From NCBI RefSeq assembly GCF_030272615.1, contig NC_081405.1, forward strand, positions 23,699,772 to 23,763,771: a DNA stretch of 64,000 bases. The letters are read 5' to 3'. The DNA is from Cryptomeria japonica. Its lineage: Eukaryota; Streptophyta; Pinopsida; Cupressales; Cupressaceae. A model generated the notes under the pieces. It did no database searches and was not told where the DNA came from. It worked only from the letters and a program-made list of their open reading frames with translations. Position 1 is the first letter of the stretch. The number at the start of each line of letters is the position of its first letter. Position numbers and translations under genes: made by a program. This document shows, piece after piece, positions 1 to 11,391 of the stretch.

Positions 1-113
1 TGATCCGTTATCAATCCCTATTGTCAAAGGAAAAAAAGACTGTCTAATATTGGAAACTGGTGGATCCTACAAATGAACAAATAGAAGATATGTTCACAAA
101 GCCTTTGGATTGA
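1..113 (+). CDS. Ty1/copia pol C-terminus (RNase H tail), partial
   Basis: The last ~21 codons (51-113) read through the typical copia polyprotein end, with motif DMFTKPL just before a TGA at 111-113. This motif closes the RNase H domain in plant copia elements. The upstream part of the polyprotein lies outside the window. The short spacer to 230 leads to a G-rich tract and an LTR start, as expected at a copia 3' end. Upstream codons 1-50 are not clearly in one frame, so the element may already be decayed. Confidence 0.7.
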
Positions 114-229
114 CTTAGGAAATTCAGATGACTTCTAGAAGTGAAGCAAAAGTTGAGTTAAGAAGTTCACAAGACTTTTAGGAGTGAAGCAAAAGTGAAT
201 GAGAAACAACAAATAAACCTTGGATCACA

Positions 230-720
230 AGGGGGGTATGCTAACATCATTGATCCAAAGTATGATAGGTTTGTTTTTGTCGGTGCAGTTATGCATTTAT
301 TATACCATAGGTCATGCTTACCTGGGTAGTTTGTTTACTTTGTTTCAGCTATGTATTTATTATTCTATAGGTCAAGCTTATTTGTGTAGTTTGTTTATTA
401 GGTTTAGTTATGCTTGTCCTTTTTGGAGTGTGAGGTATCACCACTTCTATAGGAGTTCCAGTCCGTTTTTGGAGTTAAAGGTGTTGCATCATTCCTTGGG
501 AATTACACTTCTTCAAGGGCATGCTGTCATCTGTGTTTTGTCGAATTTTCTATAAATGTGACATCATTGCATTTATTCTTCACACTTTTATGAATGAAAT
601 AGCTAGATTTATTCATTGTGTGTTGTAGTCATTGCTTTTGTATTTTGAAGCTATCATTTCTTTGAGAAAATAGGTTATTATAAATAGCTTTAAGGCATTT
701 GTTCTTGGGTAGAGATTGCC
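230..720 (+). mobile_element. Ty1/copia 3' LTR with polypurine tract
   Basis: A run of six G (231-236) follows the pol end and is the likely polypurine tract. The LTR would start at TG 239-240. A TATA-like CTATAAATG lies near 549-557, and AT-rich polyadenylation-like sequence follows. The LTR carries a 60-bp tandem repeat. The 3' end is not certain because no matching 5' LTR is in the window; 720 is approximate. The open frame at 220-555 follows the tandem repeat and is not a convincing gene. Confidence 0.5.
269..417 (+). repeat. 60-bp tandem repeat, about 2.5 copies, in the copia LTR
   Basis: Units start at 269, 329 and 389, each opening with GTTTGTTT and containing a TATGYATTTATTAT-like stretch and TATAGGTCAWGCTTA. 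The period is exactly 60 bp and the third copy is partial. Repeats in this part of an LTR (U3, before the TATA box) are often enhancer repeats; that role is inferred. Confidence 0.8.
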
Positions 721-1278
721 TATGAGATCACCAAATTAGACAACTTTTCTAGAAGGCCCATTTTCATCTCTAATTTAGGCCATATAAAATGCAAATTGGG
801 AGAAAGAGAAAATAATAGGTATAAATGTTTACATACACACATACACTTAATCAATTATTTTTGGTTCCTATCTCTGAATTCATTTTTCTAAGACCTGATT
901 GAAATAAAGACTGAAAACTTAGGATCTTTACAATTAATCAATTATTTTTGTCAAGCAGAAATTTTAGAAAACAATCATAGATAGGAACGTACCTTCTGGT
1001 CTCATATTTACTATGCTCCTATAGATATTTAATTATCTCCAAAATACTAGTAGTAAGAAGTTTGTTTTTGTTGATATTTAGATAGGCAATGATACTCTCC
1101 CAAAAATAGAATCAAAGTTATCTCCATAGATTGAGAGCATATGAATAGCTATGTGTATTATATTTATTAGTGAGTTTGGGCATTTCTGAATAAATTCTTT
1201 ACAGCCCGCTTATGAATATTTGAGGTTCTTAATGGCTTATAACTCTTATCCATACCAAGCATCTCTTAATTGATGATT
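721..1278. other. Intergenic or intronic DNA, no feature seen
   Basis: AT-rich sequence with no long open frame, no recognised repeat end and no RNA gene. It lies between the copia LTR and the TSD of the gypsy element. Confidence 0.5.
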
Positions 1279-1478
1279 GGTTGTGTTCAACCCAACAATA
1301 AGAATAATAACTCTAGTTGAAGTCTCAACCCGAAGTTTGGACATTCACTTGGTAAAGTCACTATTTCTATAGCTAGTGTTCATTTGATTGTCAACCCAGG
1401 GACGTAATACTTGAAATGGATCTGCACTATATATGCACTAAGTTCTTGCAACCATAGATGACACACTCACTGAAAACT

Positions 1479-1580
1479 CGGCGAGTGACAAAAACTCGTC
1501 GAGTTTTTGGACTTGACGAGTAGTAATGACTTCTACTCGCTAGGAAAACTCGCCGAGTTTTAACCAAAAACTCGCTCGCG
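1479..1580. repeat. hAT left subterminal repeats (ACTCGncGAGT)
   Basis: Several palindromic copies of AACTCGGCGAGT, CTCGTCGAG, ACTCGCCGAGT and related ACTCG words lie within ~130 bp of the left end. The same words recur at the right end (5214-5280). Clustered subterminal motifs are transposase binding sites in hAT elements such as Ac; that role is inferred here. Confidence 0.7.
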
Positions 1581-2071
1581 TTCCCTTATCAACCGAAAAC
1601 GACATAAAATGCATTCATTTTTTGTTTTTCAATATGGTTTTGGGCTGAGAAGGGGGAAACTCACTTGGAAGGGCTTGCAAGGTGATTTGGAGTGATTATT
1701 GAGTGATTCCAAGTGGATTTGAAGGGAAAATCAAATTCCAGGTAAGTTTTTTAATTTTTTTTTAATGCTTTTTTAAAACAATTTGTTTATTTTTTGTTGC
1801 ATTTAGATTGATTACAAATGATTCCTAGGTAGTCTAAATCATTTCTAAGTTATTTACACAAGATTTAACACAAGTTTTGTTGAATTTTCACAAATTTTTT
1901 GAAGAATCTAGTTTTAAAAAAAAAATTCAAACCCTACTTTTAAAAAAAAAACTTCGAATGATGTCTAAATTTATTTAAACTAATGTAGATAGTTTGCTTA
2001 GTGCTAAATTGTTTAACTAAAATGTTAATTTTTTTTTCACTTTGTATGTGTAGGTTAAGTAAGCATTAATC

Positions 2072-4879
2072 ATGGCAAGGGAGCAATGGCCACTAGATCC
2101 ATGCCCATCTGGATATATAGGCACCCGTCCTAGAGGTGCTAGAGATGGGGCATGGAGGTATGCCTATGAGGGACCTGATTCTGGGTCAATTATATGCATA
2201 AAGTGTGAGAGAATACTTCATGGAGGCATCAACCGCCTCAAATACCACCTTGCAGGAATAGATAGGTATGATGCTAGAGCATGCTCTGGGACCAGCGAAG
2301 AAATAAAAAGACAAACGAATGCCCTACTTGCAGCTGGGGAAGAGAAGAAATTGCAAAGGGAGAGGGCAAAGCTAGCCATGAGATCAGCCATAGCTGAATC
2401 TCAAGGTGTTTCTATTGACCTTGAAGAGGAAGAAGAAGCACTTGAGGGCATAGTGGGCTCTCGGCGTGGCCCACGTATTTGCAAACCCACCATCACCTCG
2501 CCCATTGCTTCTACTTCGTCTAGTAGAGTACCTGGCACTGTTCCACTTCCATCACAACGATCAGGGTCGATAGGTGATTATTTTGTGCCCAGGAACACAC
2601 CTGGAGCACAACCATCATTAGAGGCCACTGGATGGAATAAGGAGGTACATGAGAAAACTGACATTGCAGTAGTTGATTTTTGGTACTTCAACAACATTGC
2701 ATTTAATGTGGCGGAGAATGCTTATTGGCTGAATTTGGTGACTGCTATGATAGTTGCAGGAAAGGGGTACAAGGCCCCTTCTCGTAGGGATTTGAGTGGG
2801 AGGTTAGTAAATTACTCCATAGTCCACTTGATTTCATTTTTAATTATTTTTTAGATTTCTTGTTTATTAAATCAAAATTGTGTACTAAGACCTAATTTCA
2901 CTTTGCACTTACAGGTTGCTCACAAATGCAGTTGCTAGGGCAAGAGAAGTGATGGAGGATCAAAAAATTGAATGGGCAAATTATGGCTGCACCATTCTTT
3001 CTGATGGGTGGATAGATGGCAAGAACCGCACCATCATCAATTTTTTGGTCGCTTGTAAGGACAATGTAGTGTTCTTGAAATCTGTTGATGCCTCCAACAA
3101 GGTGAAAAATGTAGAAACATTGGCTGGAATGTTGGAGCATGTCATCATAGAGGTGGGGGTAGAGAATGTGGTGCAAATCATCACAGATAATGCAACAGCA
3201 TATGTGTCAGCAGGTAGAATCCTTTTGAATTATCACTTTTAGGCATTAGCAATATTTTTATTTGTTGTGGGCTTTGTTTTACTTGGTTGCATATTTCTTA
3301 AGAATAAATTCTTCTTTTGCAGGAAGAATCCTCCAAGAGAGGCACCCCACTCTTTTTTGGACACCTTGTGCAACACATGTCCTTGACCTTCTTTTGGAGG
3401 ACATAGGAAAACTTGATTGGGTGACTCTAGTTGTGGATGATGCAAGGAGGATCACTAAATATATTTACAATCACCCTTGGGTCCTAAATTTGATGAGACA
3501 ACACACCCAAGGGAAATATTTGGTGAGAGCTGGTGTCACAAGGTTTGCAACGATTTTCCTGACGTTGCAAAGCATTCTTGCTGCATTGACTTCTTTGAAA
3601 CAAATGTTTGTGAGTGGAGAATGGCTTAACTCACCTTATTCAAAGAAGCCTGAAGGAGAGGCTGTCGCATGCATAGTCTTTGACAGCCAATTTGCACAAA
3701 GGGCTGCAGAGATTGTGAAGGTTGTTACTAACTGCAAAATTATAATTTTTAAATTTTAGTTATTCTTGATTCAAGTCTCTCATTACTAATTTGTAACTTC
3801 ATTATTTAAATTTTGATCTTTTTGTAATTTGTATTTTTCAATTGTAGGTGTCAAAGCCCTTGGTTCGAGTTCTTCACTTGGTGGATGGGGATAAAACCCC
3901 AATGGGATATCTTTATGAGGCCATGGATAGGGTCAAGGAGTCTATCAAAAATTACTACAAGGGGGATAGGCTCAAATTTGATCCCATTTGGGAAATTGTT
4001 GATAGGAGGTGGAACAATCAGCTCCACCAACCCATTCATGCAGCAGGGTACTTCCTTCAACCCTCGTTTTAGGTTCGGGGGTTCTTACTCAGATTCGAAT
4101 GGAGAAGTCATGGAGGGCCTCAGTACATGCATTGAGAGGATGGTACCTGATGTTGAGGAGAGAGACCTCATTGTGAGTGAGCTCCAAAATTATGAGGGAG
4201 GAAGGGGTAAGCTATTCTCTTTAGAGCTGGCTAGGAGAGGAAGAACCACTCAAACCCCAGGTATAACATTTGCCATTTGGATTTTGGGATCTAAAGACTA
4301 AAATGATTGATAAATTATGTTTTCTCTTTTCTCTTTGCTTTCTAACTTTTCCATTTTATTTATTTTGCAGATGCTTGGTGGCAAAATTGGGGTGGAAACA
4401 CCCCACATCTCAAAAAGTTTGCCTTCAGAGTCTTATGTCAGCCTTGTAGTTCATCCAATTGTGAGCGCAATTGGAGCTTATTTGAAGCAATCCACACGAA
4501 GAAGAGGAGCAAGTTAGCGCAAAAACGGCTCAATGACCTTGTCTACATGCGATATAATCTTCGATTGCGCGTAAAGAAGGTAGAGGAACTAGAAGGTGGT
4601 CCAATTGACTTGGATGATATAGATCCTTACAGTGATTGGACATCACAGGAGCAACCTCCATTGTTTTTCGACACTGACATCATTGATTTGGAGAGGCAGG
4701 CTATGGAGGAGGGGGGTGGATTTGGTTTCAGGCTGGATGACATTGAGGAGGATGAGGATGAGGATGATGATTCATTGCTAGTGCCAGAGGCAGGTGGAGA
4801 CATAGCTTCATCCAGGATGGAGGATGAGTCTCAATCAACCATACTGAGCGAGGAGGCACAGTCACGCCCAGTCCCATAG
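2072..4879 (+). pseudogene. hAT transposase, five exons, one frameshift
   Basis: Exons with GT-AG borders and matching phase are 2072-2802, 2915-3213, 3323-3720, 3848-4260 and 4371-4879, about 782 codons. Exon 1 encodes a BED-type zinc finger (CIKC near codon 50, then GGINRLKYHL) and a basic/acidic linker. Exons 2-3 encode a DUF659-type RNase H-like core with SDGW, ITDNA and CATHVLDLLLEDI. Exon 5 encodes the hAT C-terminal dimerisation region with CERNWS and RLNDLVYMRYNLRL, then an acidic tail ending in DDIEEDEDEDDDS. In exon 4, near 4050-4058, one extra base shifts the frame: the upstream frame hits TAG at 4070-4072, while the downstream frame continues cleanly to 4879. The protein would bind the element ends and cut and paste the transposon in the nucleus. 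This copy cannot make a full protein unless the shift is bypassed. Confidence 0.9.
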
Positions 4880-5213
4880 CAGACTTATGCGACTAGACAG
4901 TCTAGACCCTCTAGTTCTACCTCTCCCCAAGTTTTTGCTAGAGTTGGGAAGAGGAAGTTGTAATTGTAATTTGTAATGATGTATTTACTTTTGTTTTTAC
5001 AAAAACTATTTAGTAATTTACTATTTTGCTTCCAGGCTTCCAGCCATCAACATTCCTCATGAGGATGCGATTTTGTAGACACTTTGCATTTAAATATTTC
5101 TAGAATCAGCTTGTTTCTTTTTTGTTATCATTTATTGACTCATTGGATGCATCTTCTCATTAAATTTTGCAAAAAAAATGCATTTTTTACTAAGTTTAAG
5201 TGTGTTTTTAAGT

Positions 5214-5290
5214 TGCCGAGTTTTTCTCGAGTTTTCGCCGAGTTTTTTTCCCAGGGGCTTGGCGAGTCGAGTCGAGTCACGAGTAGTTCA
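5214..5290. repeat. hAT right subterminal repeats
   Basis: GCCGAGTTT, CTCGAGTTT, CGCCGAGTTTTT and a short GAGTCGAGTCGAGTC run lie inside the last 85 bp of the element. They match the words at the left end. Confidence 0.7.
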
Positions 5291-6401
5291 ACTATGCCTG
5301 CAACAACTACTCTGCATTACTGTAGCAACTAACATTATGCGGAAAAGATAAGCAAGAATTGAAACTATTGAAAGGCTACAGGAAAACTTTTGCATAAATT
5401 CATAAAACAATACTGGCTAAGTTCAATGTTGATAAACAAAAATTACTCTGTTTTGGTTTGGCTGTAGGAACAGTTAGTGGATCTGTTTCCAGTGGCTGCA
5501 AGAACAGTCAATGCAAGAATGTCTACTGCAGCTAGGGAAAGAAAACTAATCTTAACAATTGCACAGGAACACTCACCAAGTGGGCCCCCTTGGGTAAGTG
5601 ATTCCAGGCTTCCCAAAAACAACTCTAAATGCTCAGAATAACATATTTTTATTCATCATTCTTTGGAAGTCATTACATGATTCAATATGAAAAGAAACTC
5701 AAAAAACACTTGTGAAAAATCCTTTGCTCTGCTTTTTTTCCCTTCTCTTTCTATCTAACCTTGAGAGGAGATAAAGAGCTTATTTTTAAAAGAAATCATC
5801 TACTGTAGACAACACAAATCACGCCGAAGAGAAGAGGCAGATAATTGATCGAGAAAGGAGATAGCTAGAGTTATGCTACAGGAAATGCGGATCTAAACCG
5901 AACCACAGTCATAACATACTGTGGCGGTATTTACAACTTCAATGTCCACTTAAGTTAGACATCGGTAGTATCGCTTGATTGCGTCTCGTATGCCGTTCCT
6001 TATGTTTTTCAGCATTTTTGTTGTTCGATCCTTTAGTCATCTTCTTGAGTATCTCTTCCTGCAACTGACGTGATAGGCTAGCTTCCACCGCAACATCATT
6101 TATTCTCTGCATTTCAAAAAGAAATAACATACAAGAACATACATACGTATTTTATTTAATCAGGACATCTATTAATTTCACATATGATATTGCCCTAAAC
6201 AATCCGCATGGCAACAAGAATAAATGACATGGCTGCAGGAATAAACTGGCAAAGACAAAACATGCTTTAATAGGTTTAGACTAACATCTGAAATACATAT
6301 AGTAAACTTTTGAAACATCATTACTACTATGGAAATCAAAGTACGACAAAAGCTCAAGAGTTGTTCTAAGGATAAAAATATGACAATGTCTCAACTCATC
6401 A

Positions 6402-6415
6402 TGCCCCCCAACTTT
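6402..6415 (-). other. Polypurine tract of the gypsy element
   Basis: On the minus strand this reads AAAGTTGGGGGGCA, directly before the TG start of the 3' LTR (TGATGAGTT). It primes plus-strand DNA synthesis. The upstream gene stops at 6414, so the coding region runs right into the tract. Confidence 0.85.
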
Positions 6416-8676
6416 AAGATCTTGCTGATCCTCCAGCAAGAGGAAAATTTCTGATTCTTGCACTAACTCTTAGGTCACCAATGGTTCCTTGACTTGTTCC
6501 TCTTGAAGCTAAATTCCAGTAAAATCCTTTAATCTTTTCCAACCTGGACCATCTGGCTTCTTCTATAACTGCTTCATAGGGCTTATCTGTAGTCTTACAT
6601 CCCAATGGTGACCACATAAGAATAAGAGGTTGAAAGATCAACGGTAACCAGTTATTGGTCTTCTCTCTGCCCAGTTGTATATATTTGGGGGCTCTTTGCA
6701 TAGCTGCCTGGAAATTTGGCAGTGAATGAGGCTCTCCCTGCTTCAATTCTTCTGGCAAGTTATTCGAGCGCTAAGTTAAACCATCTATTGCAGCTGTACT
6801 ATCAGTCTGAACTAAGTGCTCATATGCTTGGTATATTTCTTCCCTCATCGGCAGTACTAGATTCCTAACATCATGCCTTACCAGTAATTTCTGCCATTCA
6901 TAATAAAGAACTCTTGGCTCTTTTGCTTCCTTTCTCAATGGCAATGGACAATCAAATTCAAAATCCTTGTATGCTCTGGCTTGTGCCCCCATGCTGATCT
7001 CATTTTGAATCCATGACATTAAAGCTTTTATATGGATATCACCAATATATAGCAAAGGATTCCACTCACTATCTGAAGCTACAACATAGTTATGTAAATA
7101 AAATTCACATAACAAATTTTTCACAGCTGCTGGAGAAGTCTGGTAAGCATCATAAAATTTCTCAAGGGTTTCTAAAGAGGGGCTAAGGTCCCTGACAATG
7201 CGGTTCAATTTGAAATTCAAATATTGCTCCCTTAAATGCATAGCATAAACCCTTGGTGGTGCCCTACATTGCATCAATTCGGGGACCATACTAGTGATTG
7301 TATCAATTTTAGCCTTTAATTCTTCAATTTTGTTATCCCTATTTTCAATTTCTCTTTGCTGTTTGTCAATAATCCCTTGCAACCTAGCCCTCTCTATTTC
7401 CCATTGTCTATAAAATGTGAACACAATAGATAAACTGCTTAGGGATGATGGAGGTCTAATAGGTGTTACCTGAGGCCGTAAAATCTCTTCAACAGGTTCC
7501 TTAAGCTGCTCTGCCACATATGCAAGATTTGATAGTCTATCTACATCATCTTCCTTCTGGATTTCAACATCTGTAGGGCTCCCTTCTTCTGATGTTTCCA
7601 CTAAAATAACCTTTGCCGGATCACCTGCTGGACGAGCCTTCTGGGTCTTACTCGGAGTTCTTTTCACATAAACCTTTGGAATGGCTGCGGGAATGGTTTC
7701 TACCTGTGGCTTTGCTGCAAGAGTTTTTCTTTTTGACCTACGCCTCTTGGCCGCAGGAGAAACTCGAGTTGCATGCGGCTGAACCATAGGTTCTTCATCT
7801 GCATCAATTATTTCCAATTCCTTCCCTTTTCTTTTAGAAGATGGTGATTCTCTTTGAAGAGAAGTGGAGGGTTGCTCCACATTTGTCTCAACCATCTGTT
7901 CTTCCATAATAACCACAACTCTTTCAGTGACGAGCAATTCGTTCTCTGCAGACACTATAGGAGAAGAGGGTTCTTCAATATTTTCTTCTTCAACTGGTGG
8001 ATCATCTGCAACAGGAGCATTTTCAACCCTAAACTGCAATATGTCTTCAAATACCCCCCATTCCATCTGTGAAACATCTCTAAGAGAATGTTCTACAAGC
8101 AATTTAATCAAACTAGGATGGCTGACAGAACGATTTCCATTTTTCCGTGTTTCTTCGACACTTATGGAAATGAGGTGGTATAGAAAATTGGGGACATTCA
8201 CTCTCCGGCCATGCCATAGATGACTAAGCAATTTAAAATGTGGTTAATGTAGATTTGAATACCTCCCTTTGCAAGTAATGTATTTCATTACATATAAAGC
8301 TACCTGGGGCCACTCTACTGGTAGGGAAACCCTCCTGGTTCCTTGCTTGTCCACCATTAGAGGTCCATCTGCCGGAAGTGTAAACTTTGCTATGGCGGTT
8401 CTGGCGTCTTTTGATTTTGGAAACAATTCTCCTTGCTGCGGCAACCCTGTAACTTCAGCTATCCGTTGCTCTGTAGCAATGACTCTTAATCCTTTAACAA
8501 TAGCCTCTCCTTCGTTGAATGAATGCATAAACTCTACGGCAATTTCTTCATTATAATCCCTGATTTTTCAGAAAGTAAACAATCCAACCATGCTGCCTAA
8601 AATAATGCTCACAAAGAGCGTCCTGCAGCAACGCATCATGGATTGTTGGTTCATGGCGGATTGGATCTCCACCCAT
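6414..8676 (-). pseudogene. Extra 3' gene of the gypsy element (putative plant-transposon-protein type)
   Basis: A single reading frame of about 754 codons starts at ATG 8676-8674. It is broken by a one-base shift in an A run near 8565, a TAA at 8246-8244 and a TAG at 6773-6771. The N-terminal ~230 residues are helical, with a KGLRV...IAEVTGLP motif like the domain found in extra genes of plant gypsy elements. The centre is acidic and Ser/Thr-rich, with a nuclear-localisation-like RRRSKRK near 7735-7755. A long charged coiled coil lies near 7310-7420. The C-terminus is Trp-rich and ends at the polypurine tract. The position, after integrase and before the 3' LTR, is that of the env-like gene in Athila elements, but I see no signal peptide or transmembrane segment. 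Function is unknown. Confidence 0.7.
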
Positions 8677-8994
8677 TTCTTACTCTGTTAGTATAGCAAA
8701 CTCTGCAGCTGAGAAACAGAGAACCAAAATATCCTACAGACTGAAAATTGAAAATTCCATACATATGTCCAAATTTGACGGCAAAGTTTATTACTTCCTT
8801 GTGTCAAAGAATATCTTGTTAAAGAAATGATGGCAAGCAATCAAATCAAGGTACCGAAAAGGACGAATAATTACCAATTTTGGAAATCGAACCATAAAAC
8901 ACCCCCCCAAACTTAACTTAGCACGTGTCCACACAAGCTAACAAGGTTTAGGGGAGTGTACGCGGATTTAGGAAAGACAATAATCATAATGAAA
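8677..8994. other. Non-coding gap between integrase and the extra gene
   Basis: 318 bp with no open frame in the sense of the element. It may hold a promoter or splice site for the 3' gene, but no clear TATA box or splice signal can be assigned. Confidence 0.4.
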
Positions 8995-9837
8995 TCATAA
9001 ATGCGTAATTAAAATAAAATACAATATGTACATACCTGCAGTCGTACGAAAAGGAAGGCGAAATGAAATGAAATGACAGATAAGAAAATGAGATGGGATG
9101 ACGTGGATGGAAATTTTATTTATGGAGAAGAATATTTCCATAAGACATGGAAATATTTTTGTGAAATGACGCAAGAAGAATAATGAAGCGGCAAACATGT
9201 TCACTGCAGTGGCTGCAAGAACCTTACCTCCATTACTTTGGTCAATTGTTGAAGGAACTTGATCAGTGGCTGCAGGAACCTGATCAGTTGCTGCAGGAAC
9301 CTGTGTTTGATCCTTCTTAGCAAATTGCTGCAGGAACTCCTCTTTATTGGCCGGCTTATGATAAAGACGCAATCGGTGACCATTCACCAAAAGCTTAAAC
9401 CGAACTGGGTCAATTGTGGTCAAACGAACAACTCCATTATTGAAAACTTCCTCAATCTCATATGGACCTAACCATCTGGTTTGCAACTTTCCCATGGTAT
9501 CTTTATATCTTGAGTCATACAATAGTGCCCAGTCACCGGATTTGAACTTTTTCTCTTTGATATATTTATCATGCCACTTTGCTCTTTGATTTTGTATCAG
9601 TTCTGTCTGCTGGACAGCCATTTTTCTCATTTCATCCAAAGCATTCAATTGTTGAATACGTTCCTTTTGTGCTTCAGCAAGTGTCATATTTAATTGCAAA
9701 GCTGTCCTCAGAGTTTTATGCTCAAATTCAATAGGCATCATTGCTGCTTTTCCATAAACCATCTCAAAAGGTGTAAAGCCAATTGGTGTTTTCCAAGTTG
9801 TTTTGTATGCCCAAATTGCTTCTGAAAGCCTATGAGA
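8995..9837 (-). pseudogene. Gypsy integrase C-terminal region
   Basis: This continues the integrase frame after the TAG at 9840-9838. It begins with SHRLSEAIWAYKTTW-like sequence, then the MVYGKAAMMPIEFEH region, a basic helix, and a GPYEIEEVFNNGVVRL C-terminal DNA-binding fold. A short repeat encoding VPAATDQ follows near 9235-9300. The last ~60 codons are hydrophobic and show no family match. The frame ends at TAA 8997-8995. Confidence 0.8.
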
Positions 9838-10758
9838 CTAGTCTTTTTTATGAACAGATACTGTTTTGGTAAGAATAGCCTCAAACTCCCTATTTGTAAC
9901 CTCTACCTGTCCATTAGCTTGTGGATGATATGGAGTAGATTTTGTGTGCCTTATATTGTATTCATTGACCAAGGCTGCAATCAATGTTGAAGTAAATTGT
10001 GGGCCTTGGTCTGATACAATTTCTCTTGGTACTCCATATTTTGTAAATATCTCCTCATAAAGAAACTCAACCACCTTATTATCTCTTGCATGTGTCATGG
10101 CACGAGCTTCCACCCATTTTGTTACATAATTTGTACATACCAAAATGTAGGATTTGCCATTAGAAGGCGGATCAATTGGGCCAACAAAATCTAATCCCCA
10201 TTTATCAAACAATGCAACTAATATTTGTGGATATAATGACATCTCATTAGATTTAGTAGGTCTCCCCATGCGCTGGCATCTGTCACATTTTCTTGTATAC
10301 TGTGCTGCATCCTTATATAATGTGGGCCAATAATATCCTGTATTGAGTATTTTGAGTGCTATTCTCTTAGTAGCAAAATGTCCTCCGCACAGCTCATCAT
10401 GACATGCATGCAGGATATCATATGTTTCATCTTCTCTTACACATCTTCTCATGACTTGGTCAGGTCCAGTATAAAACAAACAGTCAACAATCCATGAGAA
10501 GTTAAAGCTTTTTTCTACTAACAACCTTCTTTCTTTAGGAGAGAAATGAAGTGGCATTTTAGCAGTAGCTAAATAGCTGGCAATATCAACATACCAGGGA
10601 GTGTGGGCTTGTATAAGGAATAGATGTTCATCCGGAAAAGCATCATCTATTGCTGTAGAATCTTCCTGTAACTGAAGTCTTGAAAGATAATCTGCAACCA
10701 CATTGGACTTACCTTGTTTATCTACAACTGCGATATCAAATTCCTGCATCAACAATAA
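9838..10758 (-). pseudogene. Gypsy integrase, zinc finger and catalytic core
   Basis: This is in the same frame as the upstream RNase H segment, after a TAG at 10761-10759 where a Trp codon is expected. The HHCC zinc finger is visible (ACHDELCGGHF, then CDRCQRMG near 10265-10290). The DDE core follows: first Asp in WGLDFVGP (~10190), second in SDQGPQF (~10005), Glu in PQANGQVE (~9910). The protein inserts the element cDNA into the genome. It ends at a TAG (9840-9838), again at an expected Trp codon. Confidence 0.88.
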
Positions 10759-11391
10759 CTAGCGAGCTAATCTACTAGTAATTGAAGGCTTATTCATGAG
10801 ATATCTGATTGCGGTATGATCAGTATGTACAAATATGGGATATCCTGTGATATAGTGCCTGAATTTGTTGAGTGCATATATAACGGCTAACATTTCCTTT
10901 TCAGTGACTGTATAATTCAACTCAGGCCCCTGCAAGTTCTTGCTAATATAATATATTACACTTTCCAAGTTATCAATCTTCTGTCCTAATACTGCTCCTA
11001 TTGCATAATCAGATGCATCTGTATGAATTTGAAATGGTAAAGACCAATTTGGACCTTTAAGAACTGGTGCTTGGGTCAAAGCATGCTTAAGCTTCAAGAA
11101 AGCTTCATTGCATGAAGAGGTCCATTTAAATTTCATATCCTTGGTAAGTAGTGAATATAAGGGACTTGCAATTTTGCTGAAATTTTTGATAAACCTTTTA
11201 TAGTATCCAGCATGACCAAGGAAATTTCTTACATCTTTTTGCTTCACCGGTGCATTGATATGTTGAGTGACTTCAATCTTTGCTGGGTCAACCTGTATTC
11301 CTTTTATAGAGATATGATGACCAAGGACTATTCCTTCCTGCATCATGATGAAGCACTTCTCACTGTTTAATGATAAACTATAGTCCTCACA
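10759..11391 (-). pseudogene. Gypsy RT connection and RNase H
   Basis: This follows in frame after the TGA at 11394-11392. It carries the RT thumb/connection (VLGHHIS, FLGHAGYYKRFIKNF) and RNase H (HTDASDYAIGAVLGQ, YTVTEKEMLAVIYAL, HTDHTAIRYLM). RNase H removes the RNA template after reverse transcription. It ends at TAG 10761-10759. Confidence 0.88.

Larger units (their letters stand above)
1445..5304 (+). mobile_element. hAT transposon with 8-bp TSD and terminal inverted repeats
   Basis: The element spans 1453-5296 (3,844 bp). It starts CATAGATGA and ends TCAACTATG, whose reverse complement is CATAGTTGA, so the terminal inverted repeats match at 8 of 9 bases. The flanks are CTTGCAAC (1445-1452) and CCTGCAAC (5297-5304), an 8-bp TSD with one change. 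The sister LTR has the unoccupied CCTGCAAC at 15098-15105. An 8-bp TSD, short inverted repeats and a BED/hATC transposase are the hAT hallmarks. The element carries a single transposase gene in the plus direction. Confidence 0.95.
1284..6401 (-). repeat. 3' LTR of the gypsy element, split by a hAT transposon
   Basis: In plus orientation it starts TGTTCAACCC (1284) and ends ACTCATCA (6401). It aligns to the other LTR at 14937-16207 except for the 3,852-bp insertion (hAT plus duplicated 8 bp). Net length is 1,266 bp. Visible differences between the two LTRs are mainly transitions. 5305-6401 holds no gene of its own; short open frames here are LTR sequence. Confidence 0.93.

Noticed and set aside
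220-555. 111-aa open frame
   Set aside because: It lies in the copia LTR and simply follows the 60-bp tandem repeat.
7854-8223. Two plus-strand open frames
   Set aside because: They are antisense shadows of the gypsy 3' gene.
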